Source: Blastococcus haudaquaticus (GTDB lineage Bacteria > Actinomycetota > Actinomycetes > Mycobacteriales > Geodermatophilaceae). From it: a stretch of 64,000 nt of DNA. The position numbers and the translations under genes are program-made. Shown piece by piece: positions 33,732 to 42,544 of this stretch. Location: the NCBI RefSeq assembly GCF_900230285.1, contig NZ_OCNK01000001.1:248001-312000 (forward strand). The letters are read 5' to 3'. The notes under the pieces are model-generated. The model was not told the DNA's origin. It saw only the letters and a list, made by a program, of their open reading frames with translations, and searched no databases. Numbering within the stretch: position 1 is the first letter of the stretch; each line of letters begins with the position of its first letter.

Positions 33732-35044
33732 CGCTCGCCCGTCAGACGGGCCGGCAGCCGCTTGAGGCCGTTCACGAACGAGGACCGCAGCCGCGCCGGC
33801 TCCCCCGCCACCTCCAGGTCCGGCAGCTGCTCGAACAGCTGACGGAAGGTCACCGCGATCTCCCGCCGCGCCAGGTGCGCACCCAGGCAGAAGTGCGGAC
33901 CGTGCCCACCGAAGCCGACGTGCGGGTTGGGGTCGCGGGCCAGGTCGAAGACGTGCGGGTCGGCGAACAACTCGGGGTCGCGGTTGGCCGCCGCGTAGAA
34001 CAACAGGAACTTGTCGCCGGCGGTGAACCGGTGGCCGTTGACCTCGCCGACCCGGGTGGCGGTGCGCCGCATCCAGGTGATCGGGCTGGTCCACCGCACG
34101 AGCTCCTCGACCGCCGTCTTGTCGAGGGAGGGGTCGGCCATCCATCGGTCCCGCTGCGCGGGGTGGTCAGACAGCGCCAGGATGCCCTGCGAGATGGCGT
34201 TCCGGGTCGTCTCGTTGCCGGCCACGAGCAGCAGGATGAAGAAGGAACCGATCTCCTGGTGGGTCAGCTTCTCGCCGTCCACCTCGGTGGTCACCAGCGC
34301 CGTCGTCAGGTCGTCGGTGGGCCGCTCCAGCCGCTCGACGGCCAGCCGCTCCATGATCCCGGCCAGGTCGATCCCCGCCTGGAAGAGGGCCGTGAGCGGC
34401 TCGTCCTGGTCCTCGATGAGCTCCGGGTCCCCACCGGAGAGGATCACGTTGGAAGCCGCGAGGACCTGGGCGCGGTCCCCGGCCGGCACGCCCATCATGT
34501 CGCAGATGACCCGCAGCGGGATGGGGGCGGCGATGTCGGCGACCACGTCGAGGCGGCCGTCGTCCGCCTCCGCCGTGCGGCGGGCCTCCTCGAGGACGTC
34601 CTCGACGATGCCGCGCACGGAGTCCACGACCCGCTCCAGCATCCGCGGGGTGAAGGTCTTGGAGACGATGCGCCGGATCCGCGCGTGCCGGGGGTCGTCC
34701 ATGCTGATCATGGAGCCGTAGAACTCGTGCAGGTCGGCCGGGATGTCCTGGATCGACACGGCCCCCTTGCCCGAGCAGAAGACCGAGGGCTGGGAGCTGA
34801 TGGCGTCCAGGTCCGCGTGCCGGGTGACCGCGTAGTAGCCCGGTCCGACCGCCATGCCCGGGATCTCCGGCTCGGCGAAGAACGCGAAGGGCCGCTCCGC
34901 GCGCAGCCGGTCGAACACCGCGTGCCGGACGGCCGGCGGCTCCAGCCAGAAGTCGCGGTCGGACAGGTCGATGTCCTCCAGGCGGATGGCCCCGAGATGG
35001 CCGCCCTCGACGTCGGAGAGTCCGGATGCGGCGTCCACGGCCAT
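33728..35044 (-). CDS. Cytochrome P450
   Basis: 438 residues, soluble bacterial type. I-helix LLVAGNETTRNAISQG (Glu-Thr-Thr for oxygen activation), K-helix EELVRWTSPI (ExxR), and haem loop FGGHGPHFCLGAHLARRE with the axial Cys near residue 380. The GNETTRN form is shared with the CYP124/125/142 sterol-chain and linalool-hydroxylase-like groups, so an isoprenoid or sterol-like substrate is a reasonable guess. Start ATG 35044 has AGGAGG upstream; an earlier in-frame Met at 35116 lies beyond the operator-like inverted repeat. Operon with the ferredoxin gene. Confidence 0.93.
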   Translation of the reverse strand: MAVDAASGLSDVEGGHLGAIRLEDIDLSDRDFWLEPPAVRHAVFDRLRAERPFAFFAEPEIPGMAVGPGYYAVTRHADLDAISSQPSVFCSGKGAVSIQDIPADLHEFYGSMISMDDPRHARIRRIVSKTFTPRMLERVVDSVRGIVEDVLEEARRTAEADDGRLDVVADIAAPIPLRVICDMMGVPAGDRAQVLAASNVILSGGDPELIEDQDEPLTALFQAGIDLAGIMERLAVERLERPTDDLTTALVTTEVDGEKLTHQEIGSFFILLLVAGNETTRNAISQGILALSDHPAQRDRWMADPSLDKTAVEELVRWTSPITWMRRTATRVGEVNGHRFTAGDKFLLFYAAANRDPELFADPHVFDLARDPNPHVGFGGHGPHFCLGAHLARREIAVTFRQLFEQLPDLEVAGEPARLRSSFVNGLKRLPARLTGER

Positions 35045-35060
35045 GGGCAGGCCTCCTGCG

Positions 35061-35095
35061 CTAACGGTCAACGGTGACTGGACCGCTGACGTTAG
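35061..35095. promoter_or_regulatory. Inverted repeat in the P450 promoter region
   Basis: CTAACGGTCA (35061-35070) and TGACGTTAG (35087-35095) form a dyad with one unpaired base and a 16-base centre, just upstream of the P450 ribosome site. It is a likely repressor operator; the regulator is not identified. Confidence 0.5.
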
Positions 35096-35141
35096 GGAGT
35101 CGGTGTGGTGATGCACAACACACGGACGGGATCACGGCACG

Positions 35142-35172
35142 AAAAAGGCCCGGCCACCGAGGTGACCGGGCC
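35142..35172 (-). terminator. Intrinsic terminator of the first tRNA-fMet gene
   Basis: On the minus strand, a 12-base-pair stem (35161-35172 with 35147-35158, one G-U) is followed by five T (complement of 35142-35146). It starts 9 bases after the tRNA 3' end. Confidence 0.85.
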
Positions 35173-35180
35173 CTTCGTCG

Positions 35181-35254
35181 TAGCGGGGACAGGATTCGAA
35201 CCTGTGACCTCTGGGTTATGAGCCCAGCGAGCTACCGAGCTGCTCCACCCCGCG
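35181..35254 (-). tRNA. Initiator tRNA-fMet (CAT), copy 1
   Basis: 74 bases without encoded CCA. Anticodon CAT in loop CTCATAA, flanked by the three G-C pairs GGG/CCC of initiator tRNAs. The acceptor end has the unpaired 1:72 position (C and U) and stem GCGGGG/CCCCGC. The T stem is ACAGG/CCTGT with loop TTCGAAT. The D arm reads GAGCAGCTCGGTAGCTC. Confidence 0.95.
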
Positions 35255-35384
35255 GCGGTGCGTGCAACGGTACACGCGCCCCCGCAGCCGCCCTCCACAC
35301 CCCTCCCGGAACACTCCGTCACACGGGTCCCAGTGGCGCGCGTCGTCCCTCCGGTGCGTCCCCGATCCGCTTACAGTCCGCTAC

Positions 35385-35873
35385 GTGGCAAGCACCGAGG
35401 CGGCGAGCATGTTCGCCGGACGGCCACAGCCGGTCGAGATCCACCACCGCGGCATCTGGTACTCCGGCGAGCTGATCGGCTGGCGGCACGAGAGCGACGG
35501 CCGGGTCTCGGCCCGCGTGCGCTGCCGGGTGGACGGCCTGCGGCACTCCGCCTGGATGGACCTGACCGACCTGCGACTGCCCGACCCGAAGCGCCCTCCG
35601 CGCAAGGAGCCCTTCCCCGCCGTCGTCCGCCGGTCCAGGACCCAGCCCGCCGGCATGGACGGGGACGCCACGCGCCCGCACGTGCTGCCCCTCGGGCAGC
35701 TCACCCGACCGCTCAAGCCGCCCCACGCGGTGCACCCGCCCGCCCCGCGGGACGACGCGGCCGCCCAGCCGCACCACGCTGCCCTGGAGCAGGCGAAGGA
35801 GCAGCCCCAGGAGGCGGCGGGACGCCGCAACCAGTACCTGCGCAAGCGCGAGGCGTACGCCGGCGTCGTCTGA
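35385..35873 (+). CDS. Hypothetical protein, about 162 residues
   Basis: I do not recognise a named family. From GTG 35385, residues 15-70 look like a small beta-barrel (PVEIHHRGIWYSGELIGWRH, then VSARVRCRVDGLRHSAWMDL), while the C-terminal half is a low-complexity Pro/His/Ala/Gln-rich basic tail that is probably disordered. A start at the internal ATG 35409 is possible. Convergent with the SNF2 helicase gene, with 21 bases between stops. Confidence 0.65.
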   Translation: MASTEAASMFAGRPQPVEIHHRGIWYSGELIGWRHESDGRVSARVRCRVDGLRHSAWMDLTDLRLPDPKRPPRKEPFPAVVRRSRTQPAGMDGDATRPHVLPLGQLTRPLKPPHAVHPPAPRDDAAAQPHHAALEQAKEQPQEAAGRRNQYLRKREAYAGVV

Positions 35874-35894
35874 CCGGTCCGCGCCGGACGGGGC

Positions 35895-38018
35895 CTACGC
35901 CGCCAGCGCGTCCGTCAGCAGTGCGACGAGCGCCTCGAGCTGCACGTCGGCCGACGACGAGATCTCCTCGTCGGACCCGTCGAGCGCCCGGGCGGCGAGG
36001 CCCGCCTTGCTGTCGATCAGCTCGGCGATGCGGGCGTCGATGGTCTGCGCGGCGATGATCCGCCAGGCGGTGACCGGCTCGGTCTGACCGATCCGGTGAC
36101 TGCGGTCGATGGCCTGGGTCTGCTCCGCGTCGGTCCAGGACAGCTCGGCCAGCACGATGTTGGACGCCACCTGCAGGTTGATGCCCACCCCGGCCGCGGT
36201 GAGGGAGCACACCGCGATCGCGACGTCCGGGTCGTTGACGAAGGCGTCGATGTTCTTCTGCCGCACGCCGGGCGTCTGGTCCCCGCGGATCGACGAGAAC
36301 CGGACCCCACCCCCGGCGAAGGCCTCCTCGGCGGCGTCCATCACGTCGACGTGCTTGGCGAAGAAGACGACCTTGCCCGCGCTGCGCGCCAGCTGCGCCG
36401 CGTAGTCGGCGGCCAGCCCGGCCTTCGCGCGGCCGATGCGCCGCATCATGCTGAAGACGTTCTCGCCCGCCTCGCCCGTGGTCGCGTCCTTGAGCTCCGC
36501 CCGGGCCACCCGGCGGACGAGATCGGTGTCGATGCCGTCCACCTCGGTGCCGGACGAGCGGTTGGCCATCGCGGTCTCGTACCGGGCCACCATGCGGCGG
36601 GCGAGCTCCTGCTCCGCCGCCCGGATCGACCGTCCGGCGGCCCCGTCGAGCTCGACGGGCAGGTCGGCGATCCGGCGGGCCGGGATGTCGGCCGCGACGT
36701 CGACCTTGCGACGACGCACGATGCCCATGTCCACCACGCAGCGGCGCGCGGCGGCGTAGAAGCCGGGGTCGGCGGGCGTCAGGCCGGTCGCCTCGAGGGC
36801 GTCCATCAGCTCGCCCAGGGGCTTGGCGTCGTCGATCCAGCCGAGGAACTGCCAGATGGCGCGGAAGTCGTCGATGTCGTTGATCAGCGGGGTGCCGGTC
36901 AGCGCCATCAGGAGCGGCCGCGGCACCCGCGACCGGATGCGCTCGGACAGCTGGAGCACGTGCTGGGAGCGCTGCGACGACTTGTTCTTGATGAAGTGCG
37001 CCTCGTCGACGACCATCCCGCGGAAGCCGAAGTCCCCCAGCCAGCCCACATGGCGGTCGAGCACCTCGTAGTTGAGGACGACGATGTCGGCGAAGCCGTC
37101 GACGGTGTCGCCGTTGCCCTGGACCACGGTGGCCGCGCGGTGCGGCGTCCAACGGCCGGCCTCGCGGGCCCAGTTGGTCTTGACGACGTTGGGCACGACG
37201 ACGAGCAGCGGATAGGCGTCGGCCGCCTCGGCGGCGAGCAGCGCCTGGGCGGTCTTGCCGAGGCCCGGCTCGTCGGCGAGCAGGAAGGTCCGGTGTCCGG
37301 CCGCGGCCGCGGCGACCAGCTGCCCCTGGTGCGGCATGAGCTCGGCACCCGGCGGCGTGAACCGCGCGGTGGGGAACGGCAGCGCCATGCAGGCCGGCGC
37401 CCCGGCGCCGGCGCGCTCGAAGGAGTTGAACAGCGGGGCGAGCAGCTCCCAGCCACCGAGGCGGTTGGCGCGGGGTGCCCGCTGCGGGGCGGCGGAGAAG
37501 TCGGGGGCCAGGAAGGGGTTCGCCAGCTGCCGCGAGACCACCGACTGCGGCACGACCCGGCGCTCGGGAGCCGCGGGCGCGGTCACGGGCTCGGCCGGCG
37601 GCGCCTCCTCCACCTGGGGCTCGACGCCTGCGGCCCGCTGCAGCTCGCGCGCGAGGGCGCGGGCCGCGTCGGAGGCGACGGCGTCCTCGCCGAGCAGCGC
37701 GAGGAGCGCTGCGTCGCGGACGGCGGTCCTGGCGAGGATGGTGGCGATCCCGTCCAGGCGCTTGAGCTGCTCGGCCCGGTGAGCGGCGGTCGCACCCACC
37801 TCCGCCCGCACCCGGGCGCGCTCCTCCCGCGCCAGCAGCGCCACCGCCTGGAACTTCGTGCGCACGGCAGGCGTGACCCGGCCGCGCGACACCGCCGCCT
37901 CGACCTCCCGGACCGCCCGGGCGAGCACCGCGATCGCGTCGTCCCCGTCGCGGACCCGCCGCTGGTTGCGCGGTGCGGACCGGCGAGTGCCCGCCGGGGG
38001 CTGACCTCGTCGCGCCAC
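35895..38018 (-). CDS. SNF2-family DNA translocase/helicase
   Basis: 707 residues from GTG 38018 with GGAGGAAG upstream. The N-terminal 200 residues are charged and helical. The ATPase core has motif I LADEPGLGKTAQALL, motif II VVDEAHFIKNKSSQRSQ, motif III LTGTPLIND, motif IV-V around VVFFAKHVDVMD and TAAGVGINLQVAS, and motif VI QAIDRSHRIGQTEPV. The core resembles the SMARCAL1-like bacterial branch; there is no zinc finger. The likely role is remodelling DNA structures or protein-DNA complexes in repair. It lies between two initiator tRNA genes on the same strand. Confidence 0.92.
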   Translation of the reverse strand: MARRGQPPAGTRRSAPRNQRRVRDGDDAIAVLARAVREVEAAVSRGRVTPAVRTKFQAVALLAREERARVRAEVGATAAHRAEQLKRLDGIATILARTAVRDAALLALLGEDAVASDAARALARELQRAAGVEPQVEEAPPAEPVTAPAAPERRVVPQSVVSRQLANPFLAPDFSAAPQRAPRANRLGGWELLAPLFNSFERAGAGAPACMALPFPTARFTPPGAELMPHQGQLVAAAAAGHRTFLLADEPGLGKTAQALLAAEAADAYPLLVVVPNVVKTNWAREAGRWTPHRAATVVQGNGDTVDGFADIVVLNYEVLDRHVGWLGDFGFRGMVVDEAHFIKNKSSQRSQHVLQLSERIRSRVPRPLLMALTGTPLINDIDDFRAIWQFLGWIDDAKPLGELMDALEATGLTPADPGFYAAARRCVVDMGIVRRRKVDVAADIPARRIADLPVELDGAAGRSIRAAEQELARRMVARYETAMANRSSGTEVDGIDTDLVRRVARAELKDATTGEAGENVFSMMRRIGRAKAGLAADYAAQLARSAGKVVFFAKHVDVMDAAEEAFAGGGVRFSSIRGDQTPGVRQKNIDAFVNDPDVAIAVCSLTAAGVGINLQVASNIVLAELSWTDAEQTQAIDRSHRIGQTEPVTAWRIIAAQTIDARIAELIDSKAGLAARALDGSDEEISSSADVQLEALVALLTDALAA

Positions 38019-38109
38019 GCACTTCCTCCTTCTGGTACCCGGGACCCCCGCCATGGCGGAGTGCCGCGCGCGGTCCCGTCCTCGTGGCGATGGCTGTCGC
38101 GCACAAAGT

Positions 38110-38144
38110 GGAACGGCCCTCACAGTGACTGTGAGGGCCGTTCC
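38110..38144 (-). terminator. Terminator of the second tRNA-fMet gene
   Basis: Perfect 16-base arms (38110-38125 and 38129-38144) with a 3-base loop, starting 7 bases after the tRNA 3' end on the minus strand and followed there by the short run CTTTG. Confidence 0.8.
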
Positions 38145-38151
38145 ATCGTGG

Positions 38152-38225
38152 TAGCGGGGGCAGGATTCGAACCTGCGACCTCTGGGTTATGAGCCCAGCG
38201 AGCTACCGAGCTGCTCCACCCCGCG
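38152..38225 (-). tRNA. Initiator tRNA-fMet (CAT), copy 2
   Basis: 74 bases, identical to copy 1 except for the outermost T-stem pair: GCAGG/CCTGC here in place of ACAGG/CCTGT. It keeps the CAT anticodon, the GGG/CCC pairs and the unpaired 1:72 position. It has its own terminator. Confidence 0.95.
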
Positions 38226-38303
38226 TCGGTAGAAGGAACTCTACCAGCCGCATCGAGGGGGCGGACACGGGCCCCGCGCCCGCCCCCTCGGAGGACGTCG
38301 GAC

Positions 38304-41270
38304 TCAGCCCCCCGGCGTGGCGCCTGCCGCCTGCTGCGCCGTCTGGTAGGCGGTGACCGCCTCCTGCAGGTCCTCGAGGGCCTGCCCCTGACCGGCGAAG
38401 TCGCCGTTGCGCTGCGCCGTCTCCAGCGCCTGCAGCGCCGACTGGATGTCGGCGACCGCCTGGTCGAGCGACGGGCTGCCCGACGTCCCGTCCCCGGTGT
38501 CGGGAGGCGTCGTCGGTTCGGTCGGCTCCGTCGTCGGGTCGTCCGGCTCGTCGGTGGCCGGCGCGTCACCGCTGTCCACGGCCGACTCACCGGCTCCCGC
38601 ACCGAAGACCTGGTCGAGCGCCTCCGACAGGGTGTTGGCGTAACCGACGCGGTCGCCGTAGTTGACCAGCACCTTCTGCAGCAGCGGGAACGAGTTCTCC
38701 CCCGTGCCCTGGACGTAGAGCGGCTCGACGTAGAGCAGCCCGTCCTCACCGATGGGCAGCGTCAGCAGGTTGCCGAAGACCGCCCGGGACTCCTGGCTGT
38801 TGAACAGCGTCAGGTCCGGTCTCACCTGGTTGTTGGTGATGAACGACTGCTGGACCTGCTGCGGGCCCCGGAACGGGGTGTTGCCGGGCAACCGCAGCAC
38901 CTGGATCTCCCCGTAGGTGTCGGGGTCGCTGGACGCCGAGATGAACGAGGAGAGGTTCTCCCGGTTGAACGCGTTCAGCGCGCTGGTCAGCTGGAACGAC
39001 GCCTCGTCGTCCCCGGGGCGCTGGGCCAGGATGTAGTACGGCGGCTGCGCGGCGTCGGTGTCCTGCGTCGGGTCGTCGGGCACCTGCCAGCGGTCGTTCT
39101 GGTTGTAGAAGTCGACCGGGTTCGACACGTGGTAGCGCGTCAGGATGTCCCGCTGCAGCTTGAAGAGGTCCTCCGGGTAGCGGACGTGGCTCATCAGCTC
39201 CTCGGGGATGTCGTCGTAGTCGGTGACCGTCTCCGGGAACGCCTTCATGTAGGTCTGGAGGACCGGGTCCTCCTCGTCCCACTCGTACAGCGTCACCGTG
39301 CCGTCGTACGCGTCGACCGTCGCCTTCACCGAGTTCCGGATGTAGTTGAACTGGTTGTTCGGCAGCGCCGTCGTCCCGGCCCCCGTCAGCGAGTCGGCCG
39401 CCGTCGTGCCCAGGTCGCGGAGCTCGGCGTACGGGTAGGCGTCCGACGTCGTGTATCCGTCGAGGATCCAGGTCACGCGCCCGTCGATCACCGCCGGGTA
39501 CGGGTCGCCGTCCACCTCGAGGAAGGGGGCCGCCTTCTCCACCCGGTCCCGCGGGTCACGGACGTAGAGCACCTTGGACTCGTCGTTGACCGCACCGGAG
39601 AGCAGGAAGTTCCGCTCGCGGTAGTAGATGGCGAAGGTCAGCTGCCGGAAGAAGCTGCCGATCTCCACCCCGCCCTCGCCGTCGTAGGTGTTGTTGACCT
39701 GCCCCTCGTCGGAGGCGCCGTCCTCCGGACGGTCGAACTCGCGCGGCTCGGAGTCCTCGGGAGCGCCCACGACGGAGTACACGTCCTGGCCGTTCTGCTG
39801 GATCAGCTCCCCGTAGTAGATGCGCGGCTGCTCGACGTCGATGTTGCCGACGGTCGGCAGGTCACGGGTGGTGAAGTTCGGCTCGCCGCCCTCCTGGCCG
39901 GCCACCACCTCGTTCGCCGGCGCGGCGACGAAGCCGTTGCCGTGCGTGTAGACGGTGTGCCGGTTGATCCAGCTGTCCTGGTTCTCCGACAGCCCGGAGC
40001 TGTTGAGCTCGCGCACCGCGACCACGTAGTCCCGCGTCTCGCCGTCGATCGTGTAGCGGTCGATGTCGAGCTTCTCCGGGAAGCCGTAGACGTTGCGGAT
40101 CTGCTGGCGCGCGGTGAAGGTCTCCGACAGCACGTTCGGGTCCAGCAGCCGCGCATTCGGGATCGTCTCGGTGTCGTTGCGCAGCTCCGCCTGGGCGGCG
40201 TCGGTGTCCACCGAGTCACCCGTGGCGTCCTGGGCGTAGTTGACGTACTCGATGTCGGAGAGGTTGTAGGCGTCGAGCGTGGACGCGATCGCCCGCTCGA
40301 TGTACGGCGCCTCCTTCTGGTCGGCGCTGGGTCGGACCACGAACTGCTGCACGATGGCCGGGTAGGCCACCCCGATGACCAGGCTCGAGATCAGCAGCAG
40401 GACCAGCGCAGCCGCCGGCAGCAGGAAGTTGCGCACGAAGATGTTGGCGAAGAAGGCGATCGCGCACACGGCCGCGACGAACACCAGGATCGTCTTCGGC
40501 ACCAGCAGCGCGTTGACGTCGGTGTAGCTGGCGCCGGTGAAGACGTCACCGCGGTCGGAGTAGACCAGCCCGTAGCGGTCCAGCCAGTAGGCGACCGCCT
40601 TGAGCGCGACGAACAGCCCGAGCAGGACCGACAGCTGCACGCGCGCCGCCGCGGTGAGCTTCTGCCCCGGCGTCTGCAGACGGAGCCCGCCGAACACGTA
40701 GTGGGTGAGCACGGCGCCGATGAGCGCGAGCAGCACGATGGCGAACCCGAAGCCCAGGGCCAGCCGGTAGAACGGGTAGTCGAAGACGAAGAACGACAGG
40801 TCGACGCCGAACTGCGGGTCGGTCCGGCCGAAGTCCGTGCTGTTGCGGAAGGTCAGCCAGGTCTGCCAGCTGCCCTGCGCCGTGAACCCGGCGAACAGGC
40901 CGAGGACGACGGCCACCGCGGTCAGCACCAGCCCGCGGCGGGGCTCCAGCGACTGGCGGTAGCGCTCGAGGTTCTGCTGCTCCAGCGACATCGGCCGGAA
41001 GGTCGGCCGGAACCGGTAGGCCAGGTGGATCGACGCCGCGACCAGGCCACCGGTGGCCACGCCGGCGACGGCGAACAGCAGCGCCCGGGTCTGGAGCTCC
41101 GTCCAGAAGACCTCGGTGTAGCCGGTCTCGTCGAACCAGAGGTAGTCGACGTAGACGTTGGTCAGCGTGCCGATGGCCGTGAACAGCACCAGCAGCACGG
41201 CGACGGCGCCGAGGACCAGCTTCGCGCGGCGCGACAGGGTCGGCACCGGCACGGGGGGCCGCATGGCCAC
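38304..41270 (-). CDS. UPF0182 family large membrane protein
   Basis: 988 residues. The N-terminal 310 residues hold about seven membrane segments (for example LVLGAVAVLLVLFTAIGTL at 17-35), then a large extracytoplasmic domain with conserved stretches such as YPAIVQQFVVRPSADQ, NRHTVYTHGNGFVAAPANEV, IYYGELIQ and RYHVSNPVDFYNQNDRW. The last 100 residues are an acidic Thr/Glu/Pro linker and a short helix. It equals Rv3193c in family and position. The function is unknown. GTG 41270 was chosen because AAGGAG lies 7 bases upstream. Confidence 0.93.
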   Translation of the reverse strand: MAMRPPVPVPTLSRRAKLVLGAVAVLLVLFTAIGTLTNVYVDYLWFDETGYTEVFWTELQTRALLFAVAGVATGGLVAASIHLAYRFRPTFRPMSLEQQNLERYRQSLEPRRGLVLTAVAVVLGLFAGFTAQGSWQTWLTFRNSTDFGRTDPQFGVDLSFFVFDYPFYRLALGFGFAIVLLALIGAVLTHYVFGGLRLQTPGQKLTAAARVQLSVLLGLFVALKAVAYWLDRYGLVYSDRGDVFTGASYTDVNALLVPKTILVFVAAVCAIAFFANIFVRNFLLPAAALVLLLISSLVIGVAYPAIVQQFVVRPSADQKEAPYIERAIASTLDAYNLSDIEYVNYAQDATGDSVDTDAAQAELRNDTETIPNARLLDPNVLSETFTARQQIRNVYGFPEKLDIDRYTIDGETRDYVVAVRELNSSGLSENQDSWINRHTVYTHGNGFVAAPANEVVAGQEGGEPNFTTRDLPTVGNIDVEQPRIYYGELIQQNGQDVYSVVGAPEDSEPREFDRPEDGASDEGQVNNTYDGEGGVEIGSFFRQLTFAIYYRERNFLLSGAVNDESKVLYVRDPRDRVEKAAPFLEVDGDPYPAVIDGRVTWILDGYTTSDAYPYAELRDLGTTAADSLTGAGTTALPNNQFNYIRNSVKATVDAYDGTVTLYEWDEEDPVLQTYMKAFPETVTDYDDIPEELMSHVRYPEDLFKLQRDILTRYHVSNPVDFYNQNDRWQVPDDPTQDTDAAQPPYYILAQRPGDDEASFQLTSALNAFNRENLSSFISASSDPDTYGEIQVLRLPGNTPFRGPQQVQQSFITNNQVRPDLTLFNSQESRAVFGNLLTLPIGEDGLLYVEPLYVQGTGENSFPLLQKVLVNYGDRVGYANTLSEALDQVFGAGAGESAVDSGDAPATDEPDDPTTEPTEPTTPPDTGDGTSGSPSLDQAVADIQSALQALETAQRNGDFAGQGQALEDLQEAVTAYQTAQQAAGATPGG

Positions 41271-41358
41271 GAGCGCTCTCCTTCAGTTGCGTTGAGTTGC
41301 AGACGTGCGGTGTCCCCGGGAGCGGAGCCGCATCGGGTCGAGCACGGTCGAACGGTCC

Positions 41359-41413
41359 GCGGGAATCCCCGGTCATCCCAGCACAACGCGTGGGCGACGC
41401 CGGGGTTCCCCGC
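41359..41413 (-). terminator. Possible terminator after the PDZ protease gene
   Basis: GCGGGAATCCCCGG (41359-41372) and CCGGGGTTCCCCGC (41400-41413) are near-perfect inverted repeats with a 27-base loop, 12 bases beyond the protease stop on the minus strand. Confidence 0.4.
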
Positions 41414-41425
41414 GTGGTGAGGGGG

Positions 41426-42448
41426 TCAGCAGGTCTCCGGCGTCCGTCCGGCACGCAGGTCCGCGAGCGCGTCCAGGGCGTCGTCGAGCGTGGCGACACG
41501 AGCCAGGGGGAAGCCGGGATCCGCCGCGGCGGCGGCCTCGGCGCAGTTGCCCTCGGGGACCAGGAAGAGCTCGGCGCCGATCTCGCGCGCGGCGACCATC
41601 TTCAGCGGGATCCCGCCGATGGGCCCGACCGCGCCCTCGGCGTCGATCGTGCCCGTCCCGGCGATCACCGCTCCCCCGGTCAGGTCGTCGTCGCCCACCA
41701 GATCGAGGATGCCCAGCGTCAGCATCAGCCCCGCCGAGGGACCACCGACGTCCTCCACCTGGATGTCCACGTCGAAGGGGGCGACCGGCTGCTCGAGGAT
41801 GGTGATGCCCAGGAGCGAGCCCTCGCGCTCCTCGGCCGGGCGGGTGGTGACCGTGGCCGTGCCCGGCTCGCCGAGCCGCGTGTAGGACACCGTCACGGTC
41901 GAGCCACCCGGGATCTCTGTCAGGACCTCGTCGAGGGTCTCGGTGTCGGGCGTCGGGACGCCGTCGACGGCCTCGAGGGCGTCCCCCTCCTCGAGGGCGC
42001 CGTCGGACGGGGAGTCGTCGGCGAGCCCCTGCACGACCACCTTCACCGGGTAGCCGAGCCGGCCCAGCGCGACGGTCATCGCCGCCTGCTCCGACGTCAG
42101 GAACGCCTGCCGGTTGGCCCGGCGGGTGTCCTCCTCCGAGCGGTCCGGGGGGTAGACGGACTCCTCGGGGACCACGCTCACCTCGTCGTCGAACCAGCCG
42201 CGGACCGCCTGCACCAGGCTGAGGCCTCCTCGGCTGACCCCGACGGTCGTCAGGTTCAGGTTGCCCTCGACCTCGTTCCGGTCCCGGCCCTCGACGCTGA
42301 TGATCGGCTCGCCGTCGATGTCCCCGAGGGTGTTGAACGTCGGTCCGGGCACCTGCGCGACGTAGGGCACCGGCAGCGTCGTCCCCAGGAGTCCGAAGAG
42401 GACGAGGAGCACGACACCGGCGGTCAGGACGGCGATCCGGCGGGTCAC
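41426..42448 (-). CDS. Membrane-anchored PDZ and Lon-type (S16) serine protease
   Basis: 340 residues, the YlbL/Rv3194c family. One N-terminal membrane anchor (residues 4-24), a PDZ domain around 140-210 (GDALEAVDGVPTPDTETLDEVL), and a C-terminal Lon-like proteolytic domain. The Ser-Lys dyad is in VGGPSAGLMLTLGILD (Ser near 258) and IPLKMVAAREIGA (Lys near 303). It faces outward and probably cleaves membrane or envelope proteins. Position next to UPF0182 is conserved with M. tuberculosis. Confidence 0.92.
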   Translation of the reverse strand: MTRRIAVLTAGVVLLVLFGLLGTTLPVPYVAQVPGPTFNTLGDIDGEPIISVEGRDRNEVEGNLNLTTVGVSRGGLSLVQAVRGWFDDEVSVVPEESVYPPDRSEEDTRRANRQAFLTSEQAAMTVALGRLGYPVKVVVQGLADDSPSDGALEEGDALEAVDGVPTPDTETLDEVLTEIPGGSTVTVSYTRLGEPGTATVTTRPAEEREGSLLGITILEQPVAPFDVDIQVEDVGGPSAGLMLTLGILDLVGDDDLTGGAVIAGTGTIDAEGAVGPIGGIPLKMVAAREIGAELFLVPEGNCAEAAAAADPGFPLARVATLDDALDALADLRAGRTPETC

Positions 42449-42544
42449 GACGGGCGAGCCTATGCCGCGGTCCTGGGAGATGCCGTCCGCCCAGGGCGCA
42501 AGGAGGTGCGCACCCGGCGAAGATCACGCGTCTACCGTGGACGC

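Noticed and set aside
28645-35095. An integrated mobile island
   Set aside because: No integrase, transposase, direct repeats or attachment site flank it, and base composition looks like the rest of the window.
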